This document shows positions 47,808-58,465 of a stretch of 64,000 bases of DNA, piece after piece. Position 1 is the first letter of the stretch. Each line of letters opens with the position of its first letter. The translations under genes and the position numbers were made by a program. The stretch lies in the NCBI RefSeq assembly GCF_000202835.1, contig NC_015186.1:3505501-3569500 (forward strand), given 5' to 3'. The notes beneath the pieces are model-generated. The model was not told where the DNA came from, searched no databases, and worked only from the letters and a program-made list of their open reading frames with translations. The stretch is from Acidiphilium multivorum AIU301. Its GTDB lineage: Bacteria; Pseudomonadota; Alphaproteobacteria; Acetobacterales; Acetobacteraceae.

Positions 47808-50800
47808 ATGAACGAGCCGGCCGCGACGACTGCGAACCGGGCGCCCGCCCCCGTCTCGATCCGCCGCATCGATCCCCTGGCGAGCGCGACGTTCGACGAT
47901 GTCGCGACGCAAATCGCCGATGCGGCGGATCTGGGGTTCGATACCATCCTGATCGGCGGACCGTTCGCCACCGATCCGTCGCGCGACGCCGCCTCCGAGC
48001 ATGACCCCCTGCTGATTGCGCCCGATGGCGGCCCCTCCATGCCGGCACTCGCCCGGCTTGCGGGCGAGGCCAGGCGGCACGGGCTCGCGATGTGCCTCGA
48101 ACTCCGGCTCGATCAGGTCGCGCCGGGCGCGGCGCTGGTGCGGCGCCATCCCGGCTGGTTCACCTACACCGCCGACGGGCTGGCGTTCCGCTTCGGCGCG
48201 GATGGCGTTCCGGACGCCTGGTGGAACGACCTGGTCCTCCGGCTCCAGGAACACGGTCTGGACGGCCTCTGCCTGCTCGGCGCGCACCGCATGCCGGTGG
48301 CGGCGGCCGCCCGGCTGAACCGCGACGCACGAGCGCGCAATCCGGGCTGGACCGCCATCGCCGCCCCCTTCGGCGCGGCGCCGCCGCAGATCGCCAGCCT
48401 CATGGGCGGGGAATTTGATTACATCGCCGCATCGTCGTGCTGGTGGGATGGCGAGGCCGCCTGGCTCGCCGACGATCTCGAACGGATCGCCTGCGCGGGC
48501 AACGTGGCCAGCTTCGCCGTGCCGCCGCTCGCGGCGTCGCAAACCGTCGCGGACTGGCGCCTCGCCGTCGCGGGCTTTCTCGGCACGGCCTGGGTGATGA
48601 ACGCCGCCATTCCGCCCCGCCAGCGCGCCGCCGTGACGGCGCTCAACAGCTTGCGTCGGACCGAGCGCGAGGTGTTCGCGGGGCGGCCCTTCAGCCTCGC
48701 GCCGCCGCACGCGGCAACATCCCTGTTTGCCCGCTTCGCGGCCGATGGCCGCGGACTGGCGCTCGCCTGCACCCCAACGGGTGCCGAGCCCGATCGCCAC
48801 GAACTGCATGCGTTTCTGGCCGGCCGGGCCGCGGCGCCTGTTCCGGTCCCGCTCGAGGGATGGAACGCCGCCGGCCTTGCCTGGTTCACGACCTCGCCGC
48901 TGCCCGCCCACCATTCACCGGAATCCCCGCGCCATTCGGTCGATGCGCCGCGCATCGCGATCGAGGCGATTGCGCCGGCCGTCGACGGCGGCCGCTTCCC
49001 GGTGAAGCGGATGGCCGGTGAAGACGTGACGGTCGAGGCCGATCTCCTTTGCGACGGCCACGGCCGCCTCGCGGCCGACCTGCTCTGGCGGATGTCCGGC
49101 GAGCCAGCCTGGCGGCGCGCGCCGATGGCGGCCATCGGCAACGATCGCTGGCGCGCCCAATTCGGGCTGAGCGCGATCGGCCGCGCCGAATTCACCATCG
49201 AGGCATGGGTGGATCGCTACGGCACCTTCGCCGACGAGCTCGCGAAGAAACACGAGGCCGGCCTCGATGTCCGGCTTGAGCTTGTTGAAGGCCGGCAGTT
49301 GCTGGACGCCGCGATCGCAAAATCCAGCGGTGAGGCCAGAACCGTTCTGGCCGAATGCCGAGCGGGGCTCGAACCCTGCGCTCCCGGAGAGCAGGTCGGA
49401 AAACTGACCGCGCCCGCCATCATCGCCGCGATGCGCGATGCCGAGGAGCGTCGCTTCCTGGCACGGCACGAACCCGCCTTGCCGATCGATTCCGAGCGTC
49501 GCGCCGCGGGTTTCGCGAGCTGGTACGAAATCTTCCCCCGCAGCCAGAGCGGCGACGCCGATCGCCACGGCACCTTCGACGACGTGATCGCCGCATTGCC
49601 GCGAATCCGCGCCATGGGATTCGATGTCCTGTATTTCCCGCCGATCCATCCCATCGGCCGGAAGAACCGCAAGGGGCCGAACAACACGCTCGTCGCCAAT
49701 CCCGGCGATCCGGGAAGCCCCTACGCCATCGGCGGTGCCGAGGGCGGACATGACGCGATCCATCCCGAGCTCGGCTCGTTCGACGATTTTCGCCGCCTGA
49801 TCTCTGCGGCGGCCGGGCAGGGCCTCGAAATCGCGCTGGACTTCGCCATCCAGTGCGCTCCGGACCATCCATGGCTGGCCGAGCACCCGGAATGGTTCGA
49901 CTGGCGGCCGGACGGCTCGATCAAGTATGCCGAAAATCCGCCGAAGAAATACCAGGATATCGTGAATGTCGATTTCTACGCCGATGGCGCGCGACCCGCG
50001 CTCTGGCACGCCTTGCGCGATATCGTCCTCTTCTGGATCCGCGAGGGGATACGGATCTTTCGCGTCGACAATCCGCATACCAAGCCGTTCCCGTTCTGGG
50101 AGTGGCTGATCGCCGATATCCGGCGGAACCATCCCGACGTGATCTTTCTCGCCGAGGCCTTCACCCGGCCGAAGATCATGCATCGCCTGGCGAAGATCGG
50201 ATTCTCGCAATCCTACACCTATTTCACCTGGCGAAATTCTGCTGACGAAATGAAAAATTACCTCGTCGAACTGACGCAGTCATCGACACGGGACTATTTC
50301 CGTCCCCATTTCTTCGTCAACACGCCGGACATAAATCCCGCGTTCCTGCAGACATGCGGCCGCCCCGGCTTCCTGATCCGCGCGGCCCTCGCCGCGACGC
50401 TGTCCGGCCTCTGGGGCGTCTATAACGGCTTCGAGCTCTGCGAAGCCGCCGCGCCGCCAGGGACGGAGGAATATCTCGATTCGGAAAAATACCAGATCAG
50501 AAGCTGGGATTATGGGCGGTCCGGAAATATCGTGGCGGAAATTTCCCTGCTCAACCGGATCCGCCGGCAGAACCCGGCCCTGCAAAGCCACCTCGGCGTG
50601 CACTTCATCGATTGCGATAATGACAACGTCCTGTGCTTCGAAAAGGCCAGTCCGGATCGCTCGAACATCGTGCTGGTCGCAATCAGTTTCGATCCCCGCC
50701 GGTGGCAGACAACCACGATCGACCTCCCTCTCGAACGCTACGGGTCTTCCGGGCGGGATGCCCTGCATCTCGAAGATCTCATGCGCGGCGTCGCATTCAC

Positions 50801-50876
50801 CTGGCACGGGCGGCAGCAGGTCGTCGATTTCGACCCGGGCGAACTACCCTTCAGCATCTGGAGGATTCGCAAATGA
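47808..50876 (+). CDS. glgE: maltose-1-phosphate maltosyltransferase GlgE with an N-terminal extension
   Basis: This 1022-residue protein extends alpha-1,4-glucan with maltosyl units from maltose 1-phosphate. The GH13_3 core starts near residue 390 with a beta-sandwich domain, and the catalytic barrel follows from about 560 (ASWYEIFPRSQSGD, FPPIHPIGRKNRKGPNN). The nucleophile is Asp 754 in RVDNPHTKPFPFWEW and the acid/base Glu 783 in LAEAFTRP. The first 380 residues form an extra barrel-like domain resembling a degenerate glycosidase; it lacks recognisable catalytic motifs. GGAG lies 9 nt before the start. It is the first gene of the glucan operon, ending in ATGA with treS. Confidence 0.93.
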   Translation: MNEPAATTANRAPAPVSIRRIDPLASATFDDVATQIADAADLGFDTILIGGPFATDPSRDAASEHDPLLIAPDGGPSMPALARLAGEARRHGLAMCLELRLDQVAPGAALVRRHPGWFTYTADGLAFRFGADGVPDAWWNDLVLRLQEHGLDGLCLLGAHRMPVAAAARLNRDARARNPGWTAIAAPFGAAPPQIASLMGGEFDYIAASSCWWDGEAAWLADDLERIACAGNVASFAVPPLAASQTVADWRLAVAGFLGTAWVMNAAIPPRQRAAVTALNSLRRTEREVFAGRPFSLAPPHAATSLFARFAADGRGLALACTPTGAEPDRHELHAFLAGRAAAPVPVPLEGWNAAGLAWFTTSPLPAHHSPESPRHSVDAPRIAIEAIAPAVDGGRFPVKRMAGEDVTVEADLLCDGHGRLAADLLWRMSGEPAWRRAPMAAIGNDRWRAQFGLSAIGRAEFTIEAWVDRYGTFADELAKKHEAGLDVRLELVEGRQLLDAAIAKSSGEARTVLAECRAGLEPCAPGEQVGKLTAPAIIAAMRDAEERRFLARHEPALPIDSERRAAGFASWYEIFPRSQSGDADRHGTFDDVIAALPRIRAMGFDVLYFPPIHPIGRKNRKGPNNTLVANPGDPGSPYAIGGAEGGHDAIHPELGSFDDFRRLISAAAGQGLEIALDFAIQCAPDHPWLAEHPEWFDWRPDGSIKYAENPPKKYQDIVNVDFYADGARPALWHALRDIVLFWIREGIRIFRVDNPHTKPFPFWEWLIADIRRNHPDVIFLAEAFTRPKIMHRLAKIGFSQSYTYFTWRNSADEMKNYLVELTQSSTRDYFRPHFFVNTPDINPAFLQTCGRPGFLIRAALAATLSGLWGVYNGFELCEAAAPPGTEEYLDSEKYQIRSWDYGRSGNIVAEISLLNRIRRQNPALQSHLGVHFIDCDNDNVLCFEKASPDRSNIVLVAISFDPRRWQTTTIDLPLERYGSSGRDALHLEDLMRGVAFTWHGRQQVVDFDPGELPFSIWRIRK

Positions 50877-53800
50877 CATCATTGACCGATCAGATCATTC
50901 GACCCCAGGCGAACATGTTCGATCCGCTCTGGTACAAGGACGCGGTGATCTATCAGGTTCACGTCAAATCGTTCTTCGACAAGAACAACGATGGCGTCGG
51001 CGACTTTGCCGGCTTGACCGAAAAGCTCGATTATATCGCCGAACTCGGCGTGACGGCCGTCTGGATCCTGCCGTTCTATCCCTCGCCGCGCCGCGATGAC
51101 GGATACGACATCAGCGCCTATCGCGCGGTTCATCCCGAATACGGCTCGCTTGGCGACCTGCGGCGTTTCATCGACGCGGCGCACCGCCGCGGCTTGCGCG
51201 TCATTACCGAACTCGTCGTCAACCACACGTCCGATCAGCACCCCTGGTTCCAGCGCGCACGGCATGCCCGGCCGGGCTCGTCGGCGCGGAACTACTATGT
51301 CTGGTCCGACACCGACCGGAAATACGACGGCACACGCATCATCTTTCTCGATACCGAGAAATCGAACTGGACGTGGGATCCGGTGGCGGGAGCCTATTAC
51401 TGGCATCGGTTCTACAGTCACCAGCCAGATCTCAATTTCGACAATCCGCGTGTCCTGCAGGAAGTGCTGGGCATCATGCGCTTCTGGCTCGATCTCGGTG
51501 TGGACGGCATGCGGCTCGATGCGGTCCCCTACCTGATCGAGCGTGACGGAACGAACAACGAAAATCTCCCCGAAACCCACGCCATCCTGAAGCAGATCCG
51601 CGCCGCGCTCGATGCCCATGCGCCCGGGCGGATGCTCCTCGCCGAAGCCAATCAATGGCCCGAGGACGCCCGCCCCTATTTCGGCGAAGGCGACGAGTGC
51701 CACATGGCGTTTCATTTCCCGCTGATGCCGCGCATGTATATGGCGATCGCCCAGGAGGACCGCTTCCCCATTTCCGACATCATGCGCCAGACACCGGAGA
51801 TTCCGGAAAACTGCCAGTGGGCGGTGTTCCTGCGCAACCACGACGAGCTCACGCTCGAAATGGTTACGGACAAGGAACGTGATTACCTTTGGGAAACCTA
51901 CGCCGCCGATCGCCGGGCGCGGATCAATCTCGGCATTCGCCGCCGCCTCGCCCCACTGCTCGAACGGGACCGGCGCCGCATCGAGCTGATGAACGGCCTG
52001 CTGCTGTCGATGCCCGGCACGCCGGTCATCTACTATGGCGATGAGATCGGCATGGGCGACAACATCCATCTCGGGGACCGGGACGGGGTGCGAACGCCGA
52101 TGCAGTGGTCGCCCGACCGCAATGGCGGCTTCTCGCGCGCGGACCCGGCCGCCCTCGTCCTGCCGCCGATCATGGATCCGCTCTACGGCTATCAGGCGCT
52201 GAATGTCGAGGCGCAGGCGAAGGATCCGTATTCGCTGCTGAACTGGATGCGCAGGATGCTCGCCGTCCGCCGCCGGCATCGCGCATTCGGGCGCGGCAGC
52301 TTGCGCTTTCTCTATCCCGGTAACCGGAAGGTGCTCGCCTATGTGCGGGAGTGGACCGATCAGGACGGCGGAGAGGAAACGATACTCTGCGTCTACAACC
52401 TCGCCCGCACCGCCCAGGCGGTCGAACTCGACCTCGCGGCCTTCGATGGCCGAATTCCGCTCGACCTCATCGGCGGCGCGCCGTTCCCGCCGGTGGGCCA
52501 GCTTCCCTACATGCTGACCCTGCCGCCATTCGCATTCTACTGGTTCAGCCTGACGACCGAAGCGGCGATGCCCTTCTGGCGCATCCAGCCGTCGGAGCCG
52601 CTGCCCGATTACATCACCCTCGTCATGCGGCTCGGCCTCGCCGACCTCGTTGCCGTCGACAGCCGGCACAGTCTCGAGACCGAAATTCTCCCGCCCTATC
52701 TCCAGCGCCGGCGCTGGTTCGCCGCGAAGGACAGGCATGTCCGGAGCGTGACGATCGCCAATGCCCATATGCTCGGCACGGCGGAGGATGATTTCCTGCT
52801 CTGCGAAATCGAGGTTGAGTTCGCGGGCGAGGGGAGGGGGGATGTGTATCTCCTGCCGCTCGCGGTGGTCTGGGATGACGGCCCGGTTGCAAGTATCGTC
52901 CAGCAGCTCGCCTTGGCCCGCATTCGCCGGCACCGCCGGGTCGGCTATCTGACGGACGCATTTGCGGTCGACCGCTTCTGCCACGACATCATCGCCAGAT
53001 TGAGGACAAAATCCTGCATCTCGCTCGACTCGGGCCGGCTCAGCTATGAACCCACCGCGCTGATCGACGACCTGCCGCCGCTCGACGATGCGGAAATCCG
53101 CCGCTTTTCCGCCGAACAATCCAACAGTTCCCTGATCGTCGGCGACGCCGCGGTCATGAAGATCCTGCGGCGGACGGAGCGCGGGATTCATCCCGAGACC
53201 GAAATGAGCCGCTTTCTGACCGACGCGTCCTTTGCGAACATTCCCGCATTGCTGGGCGATGTCGTGCGGCTCGATCCGGATGGCGAACGGCGCACACTGA
53301 TCGTCGTCCAGCAGTTTGTCCGCAACCAGGGCGATGCCTGGCAGTGGACGCTGGATGTCCTCGGGCGCGCGGTCGATGGCGCGATTCACGCCGAACTCCG
53401 CGACCCCGGCGGGATCGATCCGCTCTCCGGCTATCTCTCCTTCGTCTCGGTGATCGGACGGCGCCTCGCGGAGATGCACTCGGTCCTCGCGCAGTTCGGC
53501 ACCGGACCCGATTTCGCGCCCGAACAGGCCGGCGAGGCCGAGATCGCGGCATGGGCCGAGGGCGCGAAAGGCCAGCTGGACGCCGCCGTCGCCGCGGTCG
53601 AGCAGATGGCCGACCGGGCCGGGCCAGAAACGCAAGGCCTGATCCGGCGCCTGCGCGACGAGCGGACGGCGATCGAAACCCGATTGCGGCGCCTCGCCGA
53701 GGCGGGCGCCGGAACCCTGCTGACCCGTGTGCATGGCGACTTTCATCTCGGCCAGGTTCTGGTGGCGCAGGGCGATGCGTTCATCATCGATTTCGAAGGC

Positions 53801-54205
53801 GAGCCCATCAAGCCGATTGCCGAGCGGCGAAAGAAATCCTCTCCCCTGCGTGATGTCGCCGGGCTGCTGCGATCCCTCGATTACGCGGCCGCCACCGTGG
53901 AGCGCGCGGCTTTCGCGGCCAGCGAACGCGGCGAAGACCGTCAGCAGGCCATGATCGCGCGCTTTCGCACCGATGCCACCGCGGTCTTCATCGAGGCCTA
54001 TCGCGCGGTCGCGATGACGGCGCCGCGGCCATGGATCACGGAAGCCGCGTGGCGCGATGTCCTGGCATTGTTCATGATCGAGAAGGCCGCGTATGAAATC
54101 TGTTACGAGGCGGCGAACCGGCCCGGCTGGATCGACATCCCGCTGAGCGGCCTGGTCCGGATACATGAGCGGCACGAGGGAGGCGGGGATGCCGGCATCG
54201 GCTGA
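50873..54205 (+). CDS. treS: trehalose synthase / maltokinase fusion
   Basis: This 1110-residue bifunctional protein interconverts trehalose and maltose and then phosphorylates maltose. The TreS part (about residues 1-555) has GH13 motifs: nucleophile Asp 216 in [10 protein letters not shown], Glu 258 in LLAEANQWP and Asp 324 in [10 protein letters not shown]. The C-terminal part (about 575-1105) is the maltokinase (Mak/Pep2), with the kinase motif HGDFHLGQ (Asp 956) and IDFEGEP (Asp 973). The product maltose 1-phosphate is the GlgE substrate. The start overlaps the glgE stop as ATGA. Fusions of these two activities are known in Proteobacteria. Confidence 0.94.
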   Translation: MTSLTDQIIRPQANMFDPLWYKDAVIYQVHVKSFFDKNNDGVGDFAGLTEKLDYIAELGVTAVWILPFYPSPRRDDGYDISAYRAVHPEYGSLGDLRRFIDAAHRRGLRVITELVVNHTSDQHPWFQRARHARPGSSARNYYVWSDTDRKYDGTRIIFLDTEKSNWTWDPVAGAYYWHRFYSHQPDLNFDNPRVLQEVLGIMRFWLDLGVDGMRLDAVPYLIERDGTNNENLPETHAILKQIRAALDAHAPGRMLLAEANQWPEDARPYFGEGDECHMAFHFPLMPRMYMAIAQEDRFPISDIMRQTPEIPENCQWAVFLRNHDELTLEMVTDKERDYLWETYAADRRARINLGIRRRLAPLLERDRRRIELMNGLLLSMPGTPVIYYGDEIGMGDNIHLGDRDGVRTPMQWSPDRNGGFSRADPAALVLPPIMDPLYGYQALNVEAQAKDPYSLLNWMRRMLAVRRRHRAFGRGSLRFLYPGNRKVLAYVREWTDQDGGEETILCVYNLARTAQAVELDLAAFDGRIPLDLIGGAPFPPVGQLPYMLTLPPFAFYWFSLTTEAAMPFWRIQPSEPLPDYITLVMRLGLADLVAVDSRHSLETEILPPYLQRRRWFAAKDRHVRSVTIANAHMLGTAEDDFLLCEIEVEFAGEGRGDVYLLPLAVVWDDGPVASIVQQLALARIRRHRRVGYLTDAFAVDRFCHDIIARLRTKSCISLDSGRLSYEPTALIDDLPPLDDAEIRRFSAEQSNSSLIVGDAAVMKILRRTERGIHPETEMSRFLTDASFANIPALLGDVVRLDPDGERRTLIVVQQFVRNQGDAWQWTLDVLGRAVDGAIHAELRDPGGIDPLSGYLSFVSVIGRRLAEMHSVLAQFGTGPDFAPEQAGEAEIAAWAEGAKGQLDAAVAAVEQMADRAGPETQGLIRRLRDERTAIETRLRRLAEAGAGTLLTRVHGDFHLGQVLVAQGDAFIIDFEGEPIKPIAERRKKSSPLRDVAGLLRSLDYAAATVERAAFAASERGEDRQQAMIARFRTDATAVFIEAYRAVAMTAPRPWITEAAWRDVLALFMIEKAAYEICYEAANRPGWIDIPLSGLVRIHERHEGGGDAGIG

Positions 54206-56354
54206 CGAAACGCTGGACGCGCTTGCCGCCGGAACCCATTCCGACCCGTTCAGCGTGCTTGGTCCCTGCCACGGGCCGCACGGAACGTTCGTCCGGACCC
54301 TCCAGCCCGGCGCGAGCGGCGTCACGCTCCTGTGCGGGACGGGTCTGGAACTGCCGATGACCCGCGTGCATGCGGGCGGCATTTTCGAAAGCGCGCCGGT
54401 CGAGGCCGCGTCCTACCGGCTCAGGATCGATTGGGGTGGTTCCAGCCAGGAGATCGACGATCCCTACCGCTACGGCCCGCTGCTCGGCCGCGACGAAATC
54501 CGCGATCTCGCCGAAGGGCGGAAACTGCGGCTCGCCGAATGCCTCGGCGCCATCCCCGTCGCGATCGGGGGCGTCGAGGGCGTCCGCTTCGCGGTCTGGG
54601 CGCCGAACGCGCGGCGGGTGTCCGTTATCGGGTCGTTCAACAACTGGGATGGCCGCCGGCACCCGATGCGGTTCCGGCACGATGCCGGCGTCTGGGAGAT
54701 CTTCATTCCGGAACTTTCCGCCGGAGTTCTCTACAAGTATGAAATTCTCCAGCACTCGGGCGAAGTCCAGCAGAAATCGGACCCCGTCGCGCGGCAGGTC
54801 GAGGGCCCGCCGGCAACCGCCTCCATCGTCGCGCCGGTCCCGGCGTTTCGCTGGCGGGATGGCGCCTGGTGTGCCGCGCGCGAAGCCCGTGCTGACCGAC
54901 CGTTATCAATCTACGAAGTCCACGCCCCCTCATGGCGCCGTCACCCGGATGGCCGCCCCTTGCTCTGGCGCGAACTGGCCGACACGCTGATCCCCTATGT
55001 GCGCGATCTCGGCTTTACCCATATCGAATTCCTGCCGCTCACGGCGCACCCTTTCGGCGGGTCGTGGGGGTACCAGCCGCTGTCGCAATTCGCGCCGCTC
55101 CCCGCCCTCGGCACGCCGGAAGAGCTGGCGGACTTCGTTGATCGCTGTCATGCGGCAGGTCTCGGAGTCATTCTCGACTGGGTGCCCGGACATTTTCCGA
55201 CCGATGCCCACGGGCTCGTCCGGTTCGACGGAACCGCGCTCTATGAACACGAAGATCCCAGAGAGGGATTCCATCAGGACTGGAATACGCTGATCTACAA
55301 TCTCGGCCGGACCGAAGTCAGGAATTTCCTGATTGCCAGCGCGGTGTTCTGGCTCGAGACATTTCACATCGATGGACTCCGCGTCGATGCGGTCGCGTCG
55401 ATGCTGTATCGCGACTATTCGCGCCAGCCCGGCGAGTGGATCCCGAACCGCCATGGCGGGCGGGAGAACCTCGAAGCCGTCGCCTTCCTCCGGGAGCTTT
55501 CAGCCGCCATCGCTGAAGATGTTCCAGGCGCCATGCTGATCGCCGAGGAATCGACGGCGTGGCCGGGGGTGAGCCATCCGGTCGAACAGGGCGGTCTCGG
55601 CTTCACCCACAAGTGGAACATGGGCTGGATGCACGACACGTTGCGGTATGTCGGACATGATCCGGTGCATCGGAAATTCTCCCACCACGACATGACCTTT
55701 GGCCTCGTTTACGCGTTTTCCGAGCGCTTCGTGCTGCCGATCTCGCACGACGAGGTCGTGCACGGAAAGCGGTCGCTGCTCGGCAAGATGCCCGGCGACG
55801 CCTGGCAGCGTCTGGCCAACCTCCGGCTCTACCTCGCGTTCATGTGGACCCAGCCTGGCAAGAAGCTGTTGTTCATGGGGCAGGAATTCGGCCAGAGTGC
55901 GGAATGGAATCACGATGCCGAATTGAACTGGCCGGAGGCGGCAACGCCGGAACACGCGGCCCTGCGCCTGCTGCTGCGCGACCTGAATCATCTCTATCGC
56001 GACGCCCCCTCGCTGTCGTGCACGGATTTCGATCCCGGCGGCTTTCGCTGGGTGGTCGAGGATGACGCGGATCAAAGCGTCTTTGCCTGGCTGCGGCACG
56101 TGGGAAATGACCCAAACGCCCTCCTGGTCCTCTGCAACTTCACGCCGGTGCCGCGTGAGCGATACCGTGTGGGCGTGCCGCTGCCGGGGCGCTGGCGCGA
56201 GGTGCTGAACACCGACGCCGTCGAGTATGGCGGCAGCGGCCTCGGGAATCTCGGCGGGATCGACAGTGACGATCGTCCCGCCCACGGCTTCGCGCAGTCG
56301 CTGTCGCTGACATTGCCGCCGCTGGCAGCGCTGATCCTGCGTGCGGAGAGCTGA
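54189..56354 (+). CDS. glgB: 1,4-alpha-glucan branching enzyme GlgB
   Basis: This 721-residue enzyme creates alpha-1,6 branches in the glucan made by GlgE. It has an N-terminal domain with DPFSVLGPC, a CBM48 domain ([20 protein letters not shown]) and the GH13 barrel. The nucleophile is Asp 400 in [11 protein letters not shown] and the acid/base Glu 453 in LIAEEST, close to Asp 405 and Glu 458 of E. coli. GGGAGG lies 5 nt before ATG 54189; ATG 54165 is an alternative. The stop overlaps the glgX start by one base. Confidence 0.95.
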   Translation: MPASADETLDALAAGTHSDPFSVLGPCHGPHGTFVRTLQPGASGVTLLCGTGLELPMTRVHAGGIFESAPVEAASYRLRIDWGGSSQEIDDPYRYGPLLGRDEIRDLAEGRKLRLAECLGAIPVAIGGVEGVRFAVWAPNARRVSVIGSFNNWDGRRHPMRFRHDAGVWEIFIPELSAGVLYKYEILQHSGEVQQKSDPVARQVEGPPATASIVAPVPAFRWRDGAWCAAREARADRPLSIYEVHAPSWRRHPDGRPLLWRELADTLIPYVRDLGFTHIEFLPLTAHPFGGSWGYQPLSQFAPLPALGTPEELADFVDRCHAAGLGVILDWVPGHFPTDAHGLVRFDGTALYEHEDPREGFHQDWNTLIYNLGRTEVRNFLIASAVFWLETFHIDGLRVDAVASMLYRDYSRQPGEWIPNRHGGRENLEAVAFLRELSAAIAEDVPGAMLIAEESTAWPGVSHPVEQGGLGFTHKWNMGWMHDTLRYVGHDPVHRKFSHHDMTFGLVYAFSERFVLPISHDEVVHGKRSLLGKMPGDAWQRLANLRLYLAFMWTQPGKKLLFMGQEFGQSAEWNHDAELNWPEAATPEHAALRLLLRDLNHLYRDAPSLSCTDFDPGGFRWVVEDDADQSVFAWLRHVGNDPNALLVLCNFTPVPRERYRVGVPLPGRWREVLNTDAVEYGGSGLGNLGGIDSDDRPAHGFAQSLSLTLPPLAALILRAES

Positions 56355-58465
56355 TGGCCAGCCTGCCGAAATATATGACCGCGGGGCGGTGCGATCCGCT
56401 GGGCGCGACCTGGGACGGGTTCGGGGTCAATTTCGCGGTGTTCTCGGCCAATGCCGACCGGATCGAACTATGCGTGTTCGACAGGAGCGGCCGCCGCGAG
56501 ATCGCGCGCTACGACCTGCCGGACTGCACGGACGAGGTCTTTCACGGCTATCTGCCCGATGCCCTGCCCGGCCTCGTCTACGGATACCGCGCCCATGGTC
56601 CGTATCAGCCCGAACTGGGCCACCGCTTCAACCCGAACAAGCTGCTGCTCGATCCTTACGCCCGCGCCCTGATCGGCGAGGTCCGCTGGTCCGACACGTT
56701 GTTCGGCTACCGGCCTGGTGCCACCCGCGCCGACCTCTCGTTCGATCGCCGCGACTCGGCCCAGGCGATGCCCAAGGCGGTCGTCCTCACCGACGACGCA
56801 ACCTGGGGCGATGACCGCAAGCCGCTTCTGGGCTGGGCGGAGACGGTCATCTACGAGGCGCACATACGCGGCCTGACGCGGCAACGCGCCGACCTTCCGG
56901 AGGACAGACGCGGCACCTTCGCCGCGCTGCGCGATCCGCGCATGATCGATCATCTCGTCAGGCTCGGGATCACCGCGATCGAGCTTCTCCCGGTTCACGC
57001 GATCCTGCAGGACCGGTTCCTCGTCGAGCGGCGACTCTCGAATTACTGGGGCTATTCGACGCTTTCCTTCTTCGCGCCGGAGCGGCGCTATTTCGCCGAG
57101 CCCGACAACCCGGATGACGAGTTGCGCGCCACCGTCCGGCGCCTGCACGAAGCCGGAATCGAGATCATCCTCGATGTCGTCTACAAGCATACCTGCGAGG
57201 GGGACGAGACCGGCCCCACGCTCTCCTGGCGCGGGCTCGACAATGCCAGCTATTACCGGCTTATGCCCGGCCACCAACGCCGCTGCGTCAACCACACGGG
57301 GTGCGGAAACACGGTCAACATCGCCCACCCGCGCGTGCTGCAGATGGTGACCGACAGTCTGCGCCATTGGGCAACGCGCTTCCGGATCGACGGTTTCAGA
57401 TTCGATCTCGCAACGACGCTCGGCCGCGAAGCGGATGATTTCGATCCCTCCGCCGGCTTCTTCGATGCCATCCGGCAGGATCCCGTGCTCTCCCGCCTCA
57501 AGCTGATCGCCGAGCCGTGGGATCTCGGGCCCGGCGGCTATCAGCTGGGCAATTATCCGCCCGGCTTCGCCGAATGGAACGCGGCATTCAGGGACGGCGC
57601 GCGGCGGTTCTGGCGTGGCGATCCCGGGCAGCGGCCGGAAATCGCGCGTCGGCTGATGGGCTCGCCCGAGCTGTTCGATCGCCGCCGCCGGCGTCCCTCG
57701 GCCTCGGTCAATTTCGTCACCGCGCATGACGGCTTCACCCTGCGCGATCTCGTCTCGTATTCGGAACGGCATAATTTCGCCAACGGCGAGGACAACCGAG
57801 ACGGCGCCGAAGACAACGTCTCCTCGAACTGGGGCGTCGAGGGCGAGACCGCGGACGGCGCGATCAATGCCCTGCGCGATCGCGTGCGCCGGGCGCTGCT
57901 GGCGACGTTGTTTTCATCATACGGCACGCCGATGCTGCTTGCGGGAGACGAGATCAACCGCACCCAGCGCGGGAACAACAACGCCTATTGCCAGGACAAC
58001 GAGCTTTCCTGGCTCGACTGGACCGCGCTCGACGACGAGTCCGGCACCGGCATGCTCGGCTTCGTCACCGCGCTGGCCGCCGTGCGTCGCCGCTATCCCA
58101 GTCTGCGCAGCGCCGTCTTTCTCCACGGTATCGGCATGATCGCGGATGACCTGCCGGACACCGCCTGGTTCGACGAGGCCGGAAACCCGCTCGACAGTCA
58201 CGCCTGGTCCGATGCCGCGGCGCGCCTGCTGGTGCTGCGGCGCGCCACCGCGAGCGAACGGCGGCGCGAGGCAACCCTGCTGCTGCTGAACGCCTCCGAG
58301 GATGACAGGGCCTTCACCCTGCCCGCACCCGCCTTCGCCTGGATCGTCGAAATCGATTCCGCCCGGGCGGAGCAGTCCCGCCGCCCGGTGGACGGCCCGG
58401 ATCTCACCGTCGCCGCGCGGTCGATGATGATCCTCGGCGCCGAGCTCGCGCCGCCCATCGCATGA
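56354..58465 (+). CDS. glgX: glycogen debranching enzyme GlgX
   Basis: This 703-residue enzyme hydrolyses alpha-1,6 branches of partly degraded glucan. It has an N-terminal CBM48 (DPLGATWDGFGVNFAVFSAN) and the isoamylase-type GH13 barrel, with Asp 351 in GFRFDLATTLGR and Glu 387 in LIAEPWDLG. The stretch FVTAHDGFTLRDLVSY and RNGAEDN-like NRDGAEDNVSSNWG are family-typical. It is coupled to glgB by a TGATG overlap and to malQ by ATGA. Confidence 0.94.
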   Translation: MASLPKYMTAGRCDPLGATWDGFGVNFAVFSANADRIELCVFDRSGRREIARYDLPDCTDEVFHGYLPDALPGLVYGYRAHGPYQPELGHRFNPNKLLLDPYARALIGEVRWSDTLFGYRPGATRADLSFDRRDSAQAMPKAVVLTDDATWGDDRKPLLGWAETVIYEAHIRGLTRQRADLPEDRRGTFAALRDPRMIDHLVRLGITAIELLPVHAILQDRFLVERRLSNYWGYSTLSFFAPERRYFAEPDNPDDELRATVRRLHEAGIEIILDVVYKHTCEGDETGPTLSWRGLDNASYYRLMPGHQRRCVNHTGCGNTVNIAHPRVLQMVTDSLRHWATRFRIDGFRFDLATTLGREADDFDPSAGFFDAIRQDPVLSRLKLIAEPWDLGPGGYQLGNYPPGFAEWNAAFRDGARRFWRGDPGQRPEIARRLMGSPELFDRRRRRPSASVNFVTAHDGFTLRDLVSYSERHNFANGEDNRDGAEDNVSSNWGVEGETADGAINALRDRVRRALLATLFSSYGTPMLLAGDEINRTQRGNNNAYCQDNELSWLDWTALDDESGTGMLGFVTALAAVRRRYPSLRSAVFLHGIGMIADDLPDTAWFDEAGNPLDSHAWSDAAARLLVLRRATASERRREATLLLLNASEDDRAFTLPAPAFAWIVEIDSARAEQSRRPVDGPDLTVAARSMMILGAELAPPIA

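Noticed and set aside
45142-48048. 968-residue minus-strand frame across the permease and amidase genes
   Set aside because: It crosses two recognised plus-strand genes and shows only low-complexity shadow sequence.
50879-54382. 1167-residue minus-strand frame opposite treS
   Set aside because: It is antisense to a protein with intact catalytic motifs and has no domain of its own.
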